Of a stretch of 64,000 nt of DNA, positions 34,493 through 42,568 are shown piece after piece; the stretch's first letter is position 1, and each line of letters starts with the position of its first letter. Source of the stretch: Actinoplanes sp. M2I2 (GTDB taxonomy: Bacteria; Actinomycetota; Actinomycetes; Mycobacteriales; Micromonosporaceae); the NCBI RefSeq assembly GCF_023544445.1, contig NZ_JALPVJ010000005.1, forward strand, positions 248,001 through 312,000, written 5' to 3'. Both the position numbers and the translations under genes were made by a program. Under the pieces are notes generated by a model, which saw only the letters and a program-made list of their open reading frames with translations, did not search any database and was not told where the DNA came from.

Positions 34493-36307
34493 TCAGTCGA
34501 GGAAGAACGGCGCCGTCGGAACGGCATCGGACTGCGGGGGCACGGGCGGGCCGGCCAGGTGTCCCGGGGTGATCTCGTCGGGCGCGCTGAGCACGTCCCA
34601 CGCCGCGTCACCGGCCACGTACGACTCCGACGAGGACCTCTCGGTGCCGTTCACCGGGTTCGACGGATAGGCCGCCAGGTAGGTCACCTGCTCGGCGCCG
34701 ATGTCCTCCAGACGGACCGTGGACAGCGCGCCGTCGACCGTCACGTCGAGGACCGCGTACCGGCCGTCGCGGCGGGCGCCGGCCACCACCAGGTAGTCCT
34801 CACTGCTCCAGGCCACCGCGGTCACCGCCTTGAGGGTGGGCGGCAGCACCTCCTCGGGCAGGCCCAGCGTGATGCCGTCGCCGCTCGTGTTGAGCGCGGC
34901 CCGGTACAGCCGGCCGCCGCTGACCACGGCCACCCGGTGCCCGTCCGGCGCCACCGACAGCGCGCTGACCGGGCCGGGATCGCCCTGCCACTCGACCCGC
35001 TGGGCCCGCGCCCCGGTGGCGCCGAAGGTGTGGACGACGCCGTTCATGGTGATCAGGCCGATCGCCCGGGCGGGCTCGCCGCCGATGGGCACCTGGGCCC
35101 ACACCGGCGTACCGAGCGCGCCGGACAGGCCGCCCACCTCCTTGAGGTCGGCCTGCTCGCCGACCGGGGCCTCGGCCACCCGCAGCCGGCGCTGATCGGC
35201 CGGACCGGTCACCACCGCGGCGTAGGCCCGGGTCGGGGAGGCGCTCATGGCGGCCGAGGCGATGTTCCTGTTCGCCGCCGGCTTGAGCACCGGCACCGCG
35301 TCGTCGGCGTGCGGCGAGTTCTTCAGCCGCCGGATGCCGCCGCCGAGGATGGCGAACCGTTCCGGTTCGTCGGCGAGGTGATACGCCGGGTTGCTGTCGA
35401 AGAACTCACCGTCGGTGACGCGCTCCGGCTCGTTGTGGCCGATCGAGATCGCCATCGTGCGGGGCACCGGTTGCATCGACCACTGCAGCTGCCGGCGCAA
35501 CCGGTCGAGAGCGTTCGGGTCGGCGCCCTGCGGGACGGCCTTGTCGTTGAGCCTGATCTCGAGCGTGTCGTTGGTGATGGCCGGCACGTTGTCGGTGGCC
35601 TGGGTGCCGGTCGGCAGGCTGTTGACCGCGTCGGCGAGCCAGGGGGCCGGCGAGCCGGTGAGCCAGCCCAGGATCGTGGTCGGCTGCTGCACGGTGGGCA
35701 CGCTGCGCGGCATGTACCGCAGATCGGGCACCAGAGACGTGTTCTCGTTGTTCCACCAGTAGATCGTGCGGCGCAGGTAGAACGAGGCGAGCGCCTCGTC
35801 GGTCATCAGCATCGCCTGCGGGGCGTCCAGGACGAACAGGCCGTCCTGGCCCGCGACCGAGCCGATGCGCAGCTTGTACCGCGTCGCGGACGAGGTCGTG
35901 TCGGCCGGTTGGAGCACGCCGTTGGCCCGCAGGGTGCCGACCACCTGCACGATGAACGTGATCTCGGCGTCGCCGGGTGAGTAGAGCGGACGTTCCGTCT
36001 CGCGGATGACCTTGATGTCGTTGCCGGTCGGGAAGCGCCCGGCCAGCCCCGGAGCCTGGAACGCCTTGACCCGGTCGAGAGCCGTCTCGGGGTCGCCGGC
36101 CGCCGCCTCGAGGTAGTTGTCGGCGAAGGCCTCCAGGTCGTCGGTGGCCTGGCGGGCGGCCTGCGGCGGTGGGGCGCCGTCGTCGTCGACCGACACGCCG
36201 CTCGACGGACCCTCGCCCAGGATCGTCACGTCGCTCTCGGCCGGGATGCCGCAGCCACCGGCCAGCAACGTGACCAGCACCGTCACGGCACAGAGGGCAC
36301 GCTTCAT
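34493..36307 (-). CDS. lpqB: Lipoprotein LpqB (MtrAB-associated)
   Basis: The 604-residue lipoprotein begins with a signal ending LLAGGC, with the lipidated Cys at residue 19. A GerMN domain follows at about 180-310 (VPTVQQPTTILGWLTGSPAP, then DTLEIRLNDKAVPQG), then a beta-propeller-like C-terminal domain (GLITMNGVVHTFGATGARAQ, APDGHRVAVVSGGRLYRAAL). LpqB binds the sensor MtrB outside the cell and tunes its activity. The start overlaps the mtrB stop (TGATG), so they form one operon. Confidence 0.95.
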   Translation of the reverse strand: MKRALCAVTVLVTLLAGGCGIPAESDVTILGEGPSSGVSVDDDGAPPPQAARQATDDLEAFADNYLEAAAGDPETALDRVKAFQAPGLAGRFPTGNDIKVIRETERPLYSPGDAEITFIVQVVGTLRANGVLQPADTTSSATRYKLRIGSVAGQDGLFVLDAPQAMLMTDEALASFYLRRTIYWWNNENTSLVPDLRYMPRSVPTVQQPTTILGWLTGSPAPWLADAVNSLPTGTQATDNVPAITNDTLEIRLNDKAVPQGADPNALDRLRRQLQWSMQPVPRTMAISIGHNEPERVTDGEFFDSNPAYHLADEPERFAILGGGIRRLKNSPHADDAVPVLKPAANRNIASAAMSASPTRAYAAVVTGPADQRRLRVAEAPVGEQADLKEVGGLSGALGTPVWAQVPIGGEPARAIGLITMNGVVHTFGATGARAQRVEWQGDPGPVSALSVAPDGHRVAVVSGGRLYRAALNTSGDGITLGLPEEVLPPTLKAVTAVAWSSEDYLVVAGARRDGRYAVLDVTVDGALSTVRLEDIGAEQVTYLAAYPSNPVNGTERSSSESYVAGDAAWDVLSAPDEITPGHLAGPPVPPQSDAVPTAPFFLD

Positions 36308-37998
36308 CAGACCACCTCCGCCTTCATCTCCTCGGCTGCCGTCCCACTGGGGGCGGGCAGCGCGGGGACGCGGTCCCTCGGAATCAACGGCAGGGGCGCG
36401 GCGAGCAACCGGTCGCCCGACCGCACCGGCAGCGTGAGCCGGAACTGGGCCCCCTCGCCGGGCGCGCCCCAGGCCTCGAGCCAGCCGCCGTGCAGACGCG
36501 CGTCCTCGGCGCTGATCGACAGGCCCAGGCCTGTCCCGCCGGTCTGCCGCGCGCGGGACGGGTCGGCCCGCCAGAACCGGTTGAAGACCAGCCGTTCCTC
36601 GCCCGGCTTGAGACCGACGCCGTGGTCGCGGACGGTGATCGCCACGGCGGCCTCGTCGCTGGCCAGCGTGACCTGCACCGGCCTGGCCTCACCGTGCTCG
36701 ACGGCGTTGCCGACCAGGTTGCGCAGCACCCGCTCGACCCGGCGCGGGTCGACCTCGGCGATCACCGGCGTGTCGGGCAGGTGCAGCTCGATCGCCACGC
36801 CGACCCGCTCGGCCAGCCCGGCCAGCCGGTCGGCGACCCGCTCCACGATCGGCACGAGGTCGGAGTGCTCGGCGTCGAGAGCGGCGAAGCCGGCGTCGAA
36901 GCGGCTGATCTCGAGCAGGTCGGTGAGCAGGCTCTCGAACCTGTCCAGCTCGGCCTGCAGGAGCTCGGCGCTGCGGGCCACGGCCGGGTCGAACTCGTCC
37001 CGCTCGGCGAAGATCAGATCGGCCGCCATGCGGACGGTGGTCAGCGGTGTCCGCAGCTCGTGCGAGACGTCCGAGGTGAACCGGCGCTGCAACCGGGACA
37101 GTTCCTCCAGCCGGACGATCTGGCGCTGCAGGTTGGCCGCCATCTGGTTGAACGAGGCGGCCAGCAGGGCCAGGTCGTCCTCGCCGTCGACCTTCATCCG
37201 CTGGTCGAGCAGGCCGGCGCTGAGCCGCTGAGCCGTGCGCGCGGCCACCCGCACCGGGGTCACGACGAGCCGGGTCACCAGGCCGGCGATGACGCCCAGC
37301 ATGATGACCAGGGCCAGGCCGGTGGCCAGCACCGTCGTACGGATCTGGTTGGCCGCGCTGTCCTCGGTGGTCAGCGGGACCAGGTAGTAGAGCTCGACGT
37401 GGCCGAAGCTCGTCGGCACGGGTGAGCCGGTGACCAGATATTTCGTCGTGCGCCCGTCGAGGTGGGCGGTCACGATCTGGTTGGCGACCTTGCGGCCGTC
37501 GGAGACCCGGCGTACGAGGTCGGCCGAGATCAGGTCGGCGGTGTCGACGTTCGGCGAGGTGATCGACGGCAGCTCCGGATATTGCCCGGCGCGCATCGAG
37601 ACCACCGAGCCGCCCGACTCGGCCGGGTCGCCGTCGGCGAGCTGACCGACGATCGTGGTGAACGTGGTCGGCAGCCGCGGGTCGCGGGCCTGCGGGTGGA
37701 CGGTGAGCTGCTGTTCCGCGTACGAGACCTTGTTGCGCATGGAGACCTGGACCTCGTCCTGCGCGCGGCTGAGCAGGATCTTGGCGCTGCGGTCGGCGAT
37801 GAACCAGCCGAACGCGCCGACCAGCAGGCTGGACGCGACGAGGGTCAGCGTGACGACGCGGAGCTGCAGGGAACGCCGCCAGGCCCGGCGCGCCGGCGAC
37901 GACCACACCTCGAACCGGCGGACGAGAACACGCCAGTATCGCCGCACCACCCGCAGGACGCGGCGGACCGGAAGCGGAAGCCAGGCCGGAGCACGCAC
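36307..37998 (-). CDS. mtrB: Two-component sensor histidine kinase MtrB
   Basis: The 563-residue kinase has two membrane spans (~47-67 and ~221-245) around an extracellular sensor domain, HAMP at about 245-298, the phospho-acceptor His313 in SDVSHELRTPL, and an ATPase domain with N-box NLVGNAVEHGE, G1 DHGVGLKP and G2 GGTGLGLSI. With MtrA it controls cell wall and division genes in actinobacteria. It lies between mtrA (26 bp upstream) and lpqB (overlapping by 1 nt). Confidence 0.96.
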   Translation of the reverse strand: MRAPAWLPLPVRRVLRVVRRYWRVLVRRFEVWSSPARRAWRRSLQLRVVTLTLVASSLLVGAFGWFIADRSAKILLSRAQDEVQVSMRNKVSYAEQQLTVHPQARDPRLPTTFTTIVGQLADGDPAESGGSVVSMRAGQYPELPSITSPNVDTADLISADLVRRVSDGRKVANQIVTAHLDGRTTKYLVTGSPVPTSFGHVELYYLVPLTTEDSAANQIRTTVLATGLALVIMLGVIAGLVTRLVVTPVRVAARTAQRLSAGLLDQRMKVDGEDDLALLAASFNQMAANLQRQIVRLEELSRLQRRFTSDVSHELRTPLTTVRMAADLIFAERDEFDPAVARSAELLQAELDRFESLLTDLLEISRFDAGFAALDAEHSDLVPIVERVADRLAGLAERVGVAIELHLPDTPVIAEVDPRRVERVLRNLVGNAVEHGEARPVQVTLASDEAAVAITVRDHGVGLKPGEERLVFNRFWRADPSRARQTGGTGLGLSISAEDARLHGGWLEAWGAPGEGAQFRLTLPVRSGDRLLAAPLPLIPRDRVPALPAPSGTAAEEMKAEVV

Positions 37999-38024
37999 GC
38001 GGCAAGGTTAGCCGCTTGAGGCTC

Positions 38025-38714
38025 CTATCCGGTGCCGGCCTTGTAACCGACCCCCCGCACGGTCAGGATGATCTCCGGCCGCTCGGGATCGGGCTCGATC
38101 TTGGCGCGCAGCCGCTGCACGTGGACGTTGACCAACCGGGTGTCGGCCGCGTGCCGGTAACCCCACACCTGCTCGAGCAGAACCTCGCGGGTGAAGACCT
38201 GACGCGGCTTGCGGGCCAGCGCGACCAGCAGGTCGAACTCGAGCGGCGTGAGCTTGACCTCCTCGCCGTCCCGGGCGACCGTGTGGGCCGGCACGTCGAT
38301 GGTGATCTGGTTGCCGGGCGGGCCGATGGTCAGCATCTCGGGAGCCGCGTCCTCGCCCCGGCGCAGCCGCGCCCGCATGCGGGCCACCAGCTCCTTGGGC
38401 TTGAACGGCTTGACCACATAGTCGTCGGCGCCCGACTCGAGGCCGAGCACCACATCGACGGTGTCGCTCTTGGCGGTCAGCATGACGATCGGGATGCCGG
38501 ACTCGGCCCGGATCGCCCGCGCCACGTCGATGCCGCTCATGCCCGGCAGCATCAGGTCGAGCAGCACGATGTCGGGCCGGTTCTCCCGGAAGGCGGCCAG
38601 AGCGCGTTCACCGTCGGCGACGAAGGAGGGCAGGAATCCCTCACTGCGCAGAACGATGCCGAGCATCTCGGCCAGCGCTGGATCGTCATCGACGACGAGT
38701 ACCCGGGCTCTCAT
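38025..38714 (-). CDS. mtrA: Two-component response regulator MtrA
   Basis: The 229-residue OmpR/PhoB-type regulator has an N-terminal receiver with acidic pocket DDD at 9-11, phospho-acceptor Asp53 (LLDLMLPG), Thr80 and Lys102 (VKPFKPKELV), and a C-terminal winged helix (LTPLEFDLLVALARKPRQVF, REVLLEQVWGYRHAADTRLV, VHVQRLRAKIEPDPERP). ATG 38714 gives the usual MtrA length; the frame is open to 38753. Targets in relatives include dnaA, septation and cell-wall hydrolase genes. Confidence 0.97.
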   Translation of the reverse strand: MRARVLVVDDDPALAEMLGIVLRSEGFLPSFVADGERALAAFRENRPDIVLLDLMLPGMSGIDVARAIRAESGIPIVMLTAKSDTVDVVLGLESGADDYVVKPFKPKELVARMRARLRRGEDAAPEMLTIGPPGNQITIDVPAHTVARDGEEVKLTPLEFDLLVALARKPRQVFTREVLLEQVWGYRHAADTRLVNVHVQRLRAKIEPDPERPEIILTVRGVGYKAGTG

Positions 38715-38829
38715 GCGGTCCAATATTGCACTGTCCTCCCGAACCCCACCCACCCCGGGGGCGATCTTGCGTAAAAACCAAGCGTCAGCTTAGGGGACCG
38801 CGGGCAGGCGACGACAGAACAGGCCGGAC

Positions 38830-38859
38830 AAAAAGGGCGACCCCGGATGGGGCCGCCCT
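38830..38859 (-). terminator. Rho-independent terminator of the DUF397 operon
   Basis: On the minus strand GGGCGGCCCC pairs with GGGGTCGCCC around ATCC, with one mismatch, and a run of five T's follows. It lies directly after the DUF397 stop (38867) and separates that unit from mtrA. Confidence 0.88.
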
Positions 38860-38866
38860 CCGCTGG

Positions 38867-39070
38867 TCAGGCGCCGGGGCGGTCGAACTCTCCGGCCCGC
38901 ACACCGGCGATGAAGCCGGTCCAGTCCGTGTCGCCGAAGGCGAGCACCGGACCCGAGACGTCCTTCGAGTCGCGCACCAGCACGGCCGACGGAACGTTCG
39001 CGACCTCGACGCAGTGGCCTGCGGCTCCGCTTCGAGTGCTCTTACGCCAGGAGAGAGTGGCGTCCTGCAT
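38867..39070 (-). CDS. DUF397 domain small protein
   Basis: The 67-residue protein has the DUF397 pattern: SWRKSTRSGAAGHCVEVANV, AVLVRDSKDVSGPVLAFGDT and DWTGFIAGVRAGEFD. Such proteins are abundant in actinobacteria and nearly always lie beside an XRE/DUF5753 regulator, as in the Streptomyces whiJ and bldB-related loci. The partner regulator ends 41 bp upstream. The pair probably works by protein-protein control of DNA binding. ATG 39070 has GGAAGGGG upstream. Confidence 0.9.
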   Translation of the reverse strand: MQDATLSWRKSTRSGAAGHCVEVANVPSAVLVRDSKDVSGPVLAFGDTDWTGFIAGVRAGEFDRPGA

Positions 39071-39111
39071 CGTGGGTCCCCTTCCAAGGAGTGTTGCGCC
39101 TCCATTGGAAC

Positions 39112-39993
39112 TCACGATGCCGCCAACGCGCGGAGCGCTTCCTCCCTCTGAGCGATAGCCGTTCGGCTCATCTCTGCCGACATCGAGCGTTCTCGCAGGT
39201 CAGACAGGGCATCTCGATAGACGTCGACATCGGCGGGCTTCACCCGGAAGAGACCTCCGGTCAGGCCCTCGCTGTGCACGACCGGGGCCCGCGTGCCCGG
39301 CCCGAACTCGAGAACCATGAACGGCTCGGTCATGCCGGCGTGCGCGCCGGCGCTGAACGGGAGCACCAGAAGCTCGACGCCCGGGCGCTCGCTGGCCTCG
39401 ACCAGCCGCGCCAGCTGCCGGCGCAGCACCTCGGGCCCACCGACCTCACGGTGCAGCACCGCCTCGTCGAGCACGATGCGCAGCACCGGGGGCGGGTCGC
39501 GGGTGAGAACGGCCTGCCGGGCCATCCGCAGGGCGAGCCGGCGCTGGATCGTCTCGGCCGCGCCGACGTCGGCGCCCACCTCGATCACGGCCCGGGCGTA
39601 CTCGTCGGTCTGCAGCAGACCGGGGACGACCTGCGGCTCCCACTCGCTGATGAGCACCGCCTCGGCCTCGAGGGCGACGTACTCGTCGTACGGGTCGGGG
39701 ACCGAGGAGCGGTAGGGCGCCCACCAGGCCCGGGCGCGGCCGTGGCGGGCCAGGTCGCGCAGGCGGTCGCGGTCCTCCACCCGTACGCCGTAGGTCGTCA
39801 GAAGGCGGTCGAGGTCGGCCTCGGTGATGCCGGTGTGAGCGGTCTCGATGCGGCTCAGCTTGGACTCCGACCAGCCCAGGGCGGACGCCACGTCGGCCGC
39901 CCGGCGGTCGCCACGAAGACGGCGCAGCTCGTTCCCGAGCTCGCGCCGTGCCGTCGACGTCGCCCTTGCCACGGGAACACCATAACGTTTCAC
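39112..39993 (-). CDS. XRE-family regulator with DUF5753 domain
   Basis: The 293-residue protein has an N-terminal helix-turn-helix (ELGNELRRLRGDRRAADVAS, ALGWSESKLSRIETAHTGIT) and a long C-terminal DUF5753 domain (ISEWEPQVVPGLLQTDEYAR, DEAVLHREVGGPEVLRRQLA, LPFSAGAHAGMTEPFMVLEF). It is paired with the downstream DUF397 gene. GTG 39993 or GTG 39972 (VARATSTARREL) could be the start; neither has a strong ribosome-binding site. A direct-repeat operator lies just upstream. Confidence 0.88.
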   Translation of the reverse strand: MKRYGVPVARATSTARRELGNELRRLRGDRRAADVASALGWSESKLSRIETAHTGITEADLDRLLTTYGVRVEDRDRLRDLARHGRARAWWAPYRSSVPDPYDEYVALEAEAVLISEWEPQVVPGLLQTDEYARAVIEVGADVGAAETIQRRLALRMARQAVLTRDPPPVLRIVLDEAVLHREVGGPEVLRRQLARLVEASERPGVELLVLPFSAGAHAGMTEPFMVLEFGPGTRAPVVHSEGLTGGLFRVKPADVDVYRDALSDLRERSMSAEMSRTAIAQREEALRALAAS

Positions 39994-40004
39994 CGGTCGC
40001 TCAC

Positions 40005-40036
40005 TGCAACTTGCAACCCACTCTGTGCACTTGCAC
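40005..40036. promoter_or_regulatory. Direct-repeat operator/promoter upstream of the XRE-DUF5753 gene
   Basis: TGCAACTTGCAAC (40005-40017) and TGCACTTGCAC (40026-40036) are near-copies spaced 21 bp apart, two helical turns. Each contains two TTGCA/TGCA cores. They lie just upstream of the regulator start, consistent with autoregulation. Confidence 0.55.
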
Positions 40037-40188
40037 GCAGGTCAGAGGTCATGCCGTAATGGAGGAGGACCACGGGATCGGGGTGGCGGCAAACACCACC
40101 GGCCCGGAAAACGGGTCCCGTCCGCCGACGCGGACGGGACCCGGTCAAAACCTGTGCCGGCGGTGTGGGTCGAGCGCTCTCGACGCCG

Positions 40189-40409
40189 GCGGGACGCTCG
40201 GGTCGGTTGGCTGCACCGGGCTCATCACCGTGGCTTCTCGTCCCGCGTGGGATGTGGACCAATTCGAAGAATCTTGCAACCGGGGCGGGACGCTCGGCGC
40301 GGCTCGCTGCGCCGGACCCATCGCGGTGGCTTCTCGTCCCGCGTGGGGCGTGGACCGAGTCGGAGGATCTCGGAACCGGCGGGAGCTCGGCGCGGTTCGC
40401 GGCACCGGC
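40189..40409. repeat. 96-bp tandem repeats with internal inverted pair
   Basis: Two well-matched units start at 40189 and 40285 (both GCGGGACGCTCGG), and a decayed third begins near 40379. Each of the first two carries GCGGGACG and, about 42 nt later, CGTCCCGC (40239-40246 and 40335-40342), so each can fold into a hairpin. The changes between copies are mostly amino-acid changing in every frame I read, which argues against coding. Confidence 0.7.
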
Positions 40410-40719
40410 GGATGCTCGGCGCGGTTCGCGGCGCCGCCGCAGCACGGCGATGGCGACTTCTCGGCCCGCGCCGGCCTGTGCCCATGTGCACATAGCGAAC
40501 GGGACGGCAGGCCTGGACCCGCCGCCCCGTTCATCCCCCCGGTTTGGTACCGCGCGCGTCCGTGGGACCCCCCGATCACCAATGACGCTGCGTGTTTATA
40601 GATTCACACTCCGCACAGTCCGTGTCAAGCTGATCCGGAAATTTCCTATTTTCCTGACCCTGTAGGGCAACTCTGCGTGCAAGAAGGTTGTGCCACAGCG
40701 CTACCAAGCAGCAGCAGCT

Positions 40720-41080
40720 ACGACCGGGGCGCGGCGGGAGCGGCGCGGTGCGGCGCGGCGCGGCGGGAGCGGCGCGGGACAGCGCAGCGCGGTGCGGGAC
40801 GGCGCAGCGCGGTGCGGCGCGAGACGGGACGGCGCGGTGCTGCGCGGACGGTGCTGCTCGGCGGGAGGCTGTGCAGCAGGTGCGGCGGGATGAAGCGGAG
40901 CGCAGTGCAACGGGATGTGGCGGTGCTCGGCGCGGCGAGATGTGGCGGTGCAGGAGCGGCGGTGCGGCGGGTGCAGCGGGGCCGGCGCAGTGGGGTGCGG
41001 TGGGAGGCGGCGGGAGGCGGTGCGGTGTGGCGCCTGGGCCGTGCGACGGCGCCGTCAGGCAGGTGCAAGGGCTAGTGGGA
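40720..41080. repeat. Low-complexity CGGYG-type G-rich tract
   Basis: About 360 bp are almost all GCGG, GGTG and GGAG blocks with a loose 5-bp period, strongly G over C on the plus strand. Four G-tracts (40978-40981, 40992-40995, 41002-41004, 41012-41014) could form a G-quadruplex. No gene is predicted in it. Confidence 0.7.
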
Positions 41081-41208
41081 GGAGCCAGGCAACTGCGGCC
41101 AGGTGGCCATGTGCCGGTGCGGCCACACAGCGATACCGCCAGGCAGGTGAGCGGCCCGAGCGGGTGCGTCCAGACGGCGGCGTGCCGGTGCGGTCGCACA
41201 CGAGCGCG

Positions 41209-41288
41209 GCCCTGCAGGAGTGCGGCTCTGCAGGAGTGCGGCTCTGGTAGGAGTGGCCCTGCAGGAGTGCAGCCCTGCAGGGGCGCCG
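41209..41288. repeat. About 15-bp tandem repeats
   Basis: Five degenerate copies around CTGCAGGAGTGCGG follow one another, each with a CTGCAG or similar core. They end the G-rich interval just before manA's 3' end. Confidence 0.65.
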
Positions 41289-41398
41289 GGGGCGGTGTGG
41301 CAGTGCCGCTGCGGCCAGGCGGCGGCGCGGTGGTCGAGGACGGCGACTGTGGCAAGACGCGGGTGATCCTGCGGCGCCGCTAATCGGTGGGAGCTGGG

Positions 41399-42556
41399 TC
41401 AGGCCGGGACGGCGGCCACGAAGACCTGGCCGGTGCCGGCGACCTTGATGGCGCCGGCGTCCGCGGGTGCGTAGGCGGCCGCGCCCGGGGTGAGCTCCAC
41501 CGGCGTGCCGTCGACGCTTTCGCCGACGAAGACGTCGCCGGCTGTGGCCAGGATGATGCGGGGGCCGGTGGCGGGCACCTCCGCCGGGGGGCGGGTGCCG
41601 TCCAGTTCGACGCGGAAGAGCTCGAAATCGGGGACCGGCACCGACCACGTCGAGACGCCGGGGGCCACCTCCGCGCTGGGCAGGATCGGGTCGTCCAGCA
41701 CCTCGAAGCGCAGCACGCGGAGCAGCTCGTCGACGTCGACGCGCTTGGGGGTCAGACCGCCGCGCAGGACGTTGTCGCTCGCGGCCATCAGTTCGACGCC
41801 GGCGCCGCGCAGGTAGGCGTGCAGGTTGCCGGCCGGCATCCAGATCGCCTCGCCGGGGGCCAGGCGCACGTGGTTGAGCAGCAGGGCCACCAGCACGCCG
41901 GGGTCGCCGGGGTAGTGGGCGGCCAGGTCGGCCACCAACCCCTTGGCCGGGGCCGCGGCGACGACCGCGGAGACCAGCGCGTCGCGGTCGGCGGTGGGCC
42001 AGGTCAGCAGGGTGTGCACGGCGGTGCGCAGGTCTCCCCCGCGCAGGGCCTCGACGACCGGCGCCAGCGCCGCCACCCCGAAGGCCTCGATCTCGTCGGC
42101 CGCGGCGGCGGGCGCGCGAAAGCCGCACAGCGCCTCGAACGGCGTGACGGCCACCAGCATCTCGGGCTTGTGGTTGGCGTCGGTGTAGTTCTTCGGCAGG
42201 CCCGGATCGGCCTCCTGACGGGCGTACGCCTGCTTCGCGTACTCGAGGTCGGGGTGGGCCTGCAACGACAACGGGCTTTCGGCGGCCAGCAGCTTGAGCA
42301 GGAACGGCAGCCTCGGCCCGAACTCGCCGGCGACCGCCTCGCCCAGCTGGCCCTTGGGGTCGTCGGCGATGAGCGCCTCGAGGCTGACCGGCCCGTCCGG
42401 CCCGGCGACCGTGGCCGGGTCGCCCGGGTGGGCGCCCAGCCACAACTCGGCCTCGGGCTGGTCGGTGGGCGCCGGCCGCCCCTGGAGCTCGGCCAGGATG
42501 GTGCGGGAACCCCAGGCGTACGGACGGACGGTGCCGGTCAGCGAGAAGACGCTCAT
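41399..42556 (-). CDS. manA: Mannose-6-phosphate isomerase, class I
   Basis: This 385-residue zinc enzyme converts fructose-6-phosphate to mannose-6-phosphate. The zinc site is spread over SLQAHPD, ANHKPEM and WMPAGNLHAYL (Gln/His, Glu and His). The catalytic Arg region is in SDNVLRGGLTPKRVDVDELL. It feeds ManB and ManC, also in this window, for GDP-mannose. A CDF transporter gene ends 12 bp upstream of its start. Confidence 0.95.
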   Translation of the reverse strand: MSVFSLTGTVRPYAWGSRTILAELQGRPAPTDQPEAELWLGAHPGDPATVAGPDGPVSLEALIADDPKGQLGEAVAGEFGPRLPFLLKLLAAESPLSLQAHPDLEYAKQAYARQEADPGLPKNYTDANHKPEMLVAVTPFEALCGFRAPAAAADEIEAFGVAALAPVVEALRGGDLRTAVHTLLTWPTADRDALVSAVVAAAPAKGLVADLAAHYPGDPGVLVALLLNHVRLAPGEAIWMPAGNLHAYLRGAGVELMAASDNVLRGGLTPKRVDVDELLRVLRFEVLDDPILPSAEVAPGVSTWSVPVPDFELFRVELDGTRPPAEVPATGPRIILATAGDVFVGESVDGTPVELTPGAAAYAPADAGAIKVAGTGQVFVAAVPA

Positions 42557-42568
42557 GATCTGCAGAAT

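Larger units (their letters stand above)
39994..41398. other. Gene-free, repeat-rich, G-skewed interval
   Basis: About 1.4 kb separate the XRE gene from manA, with no frame on either strand that I would call a gene. The left part has 96-bp repeats (40189-40409). There is an AT-rich patch at 40585-40690 with a perfect palindrome GGAAATTTCC (40637-40646). The right part (40720-41300) is a low-complexity run on the plus strand dominated by CGGYG-type pentamers and GGAG/GCAG blocks. Confidence 0.8.

Noticed and set aside
40059..40601. Plus-strand frame starting MEEDHGIG with 32-residue repeats
   Set aside because: Differences between repeat copies change most residues, and there is no recognisable family; more likely non-coding repeats.
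40688..41383. Frames in the G-rich tract
   Set aside because: Low-complexity composition open in nearly every frame on both strands, no start signals.
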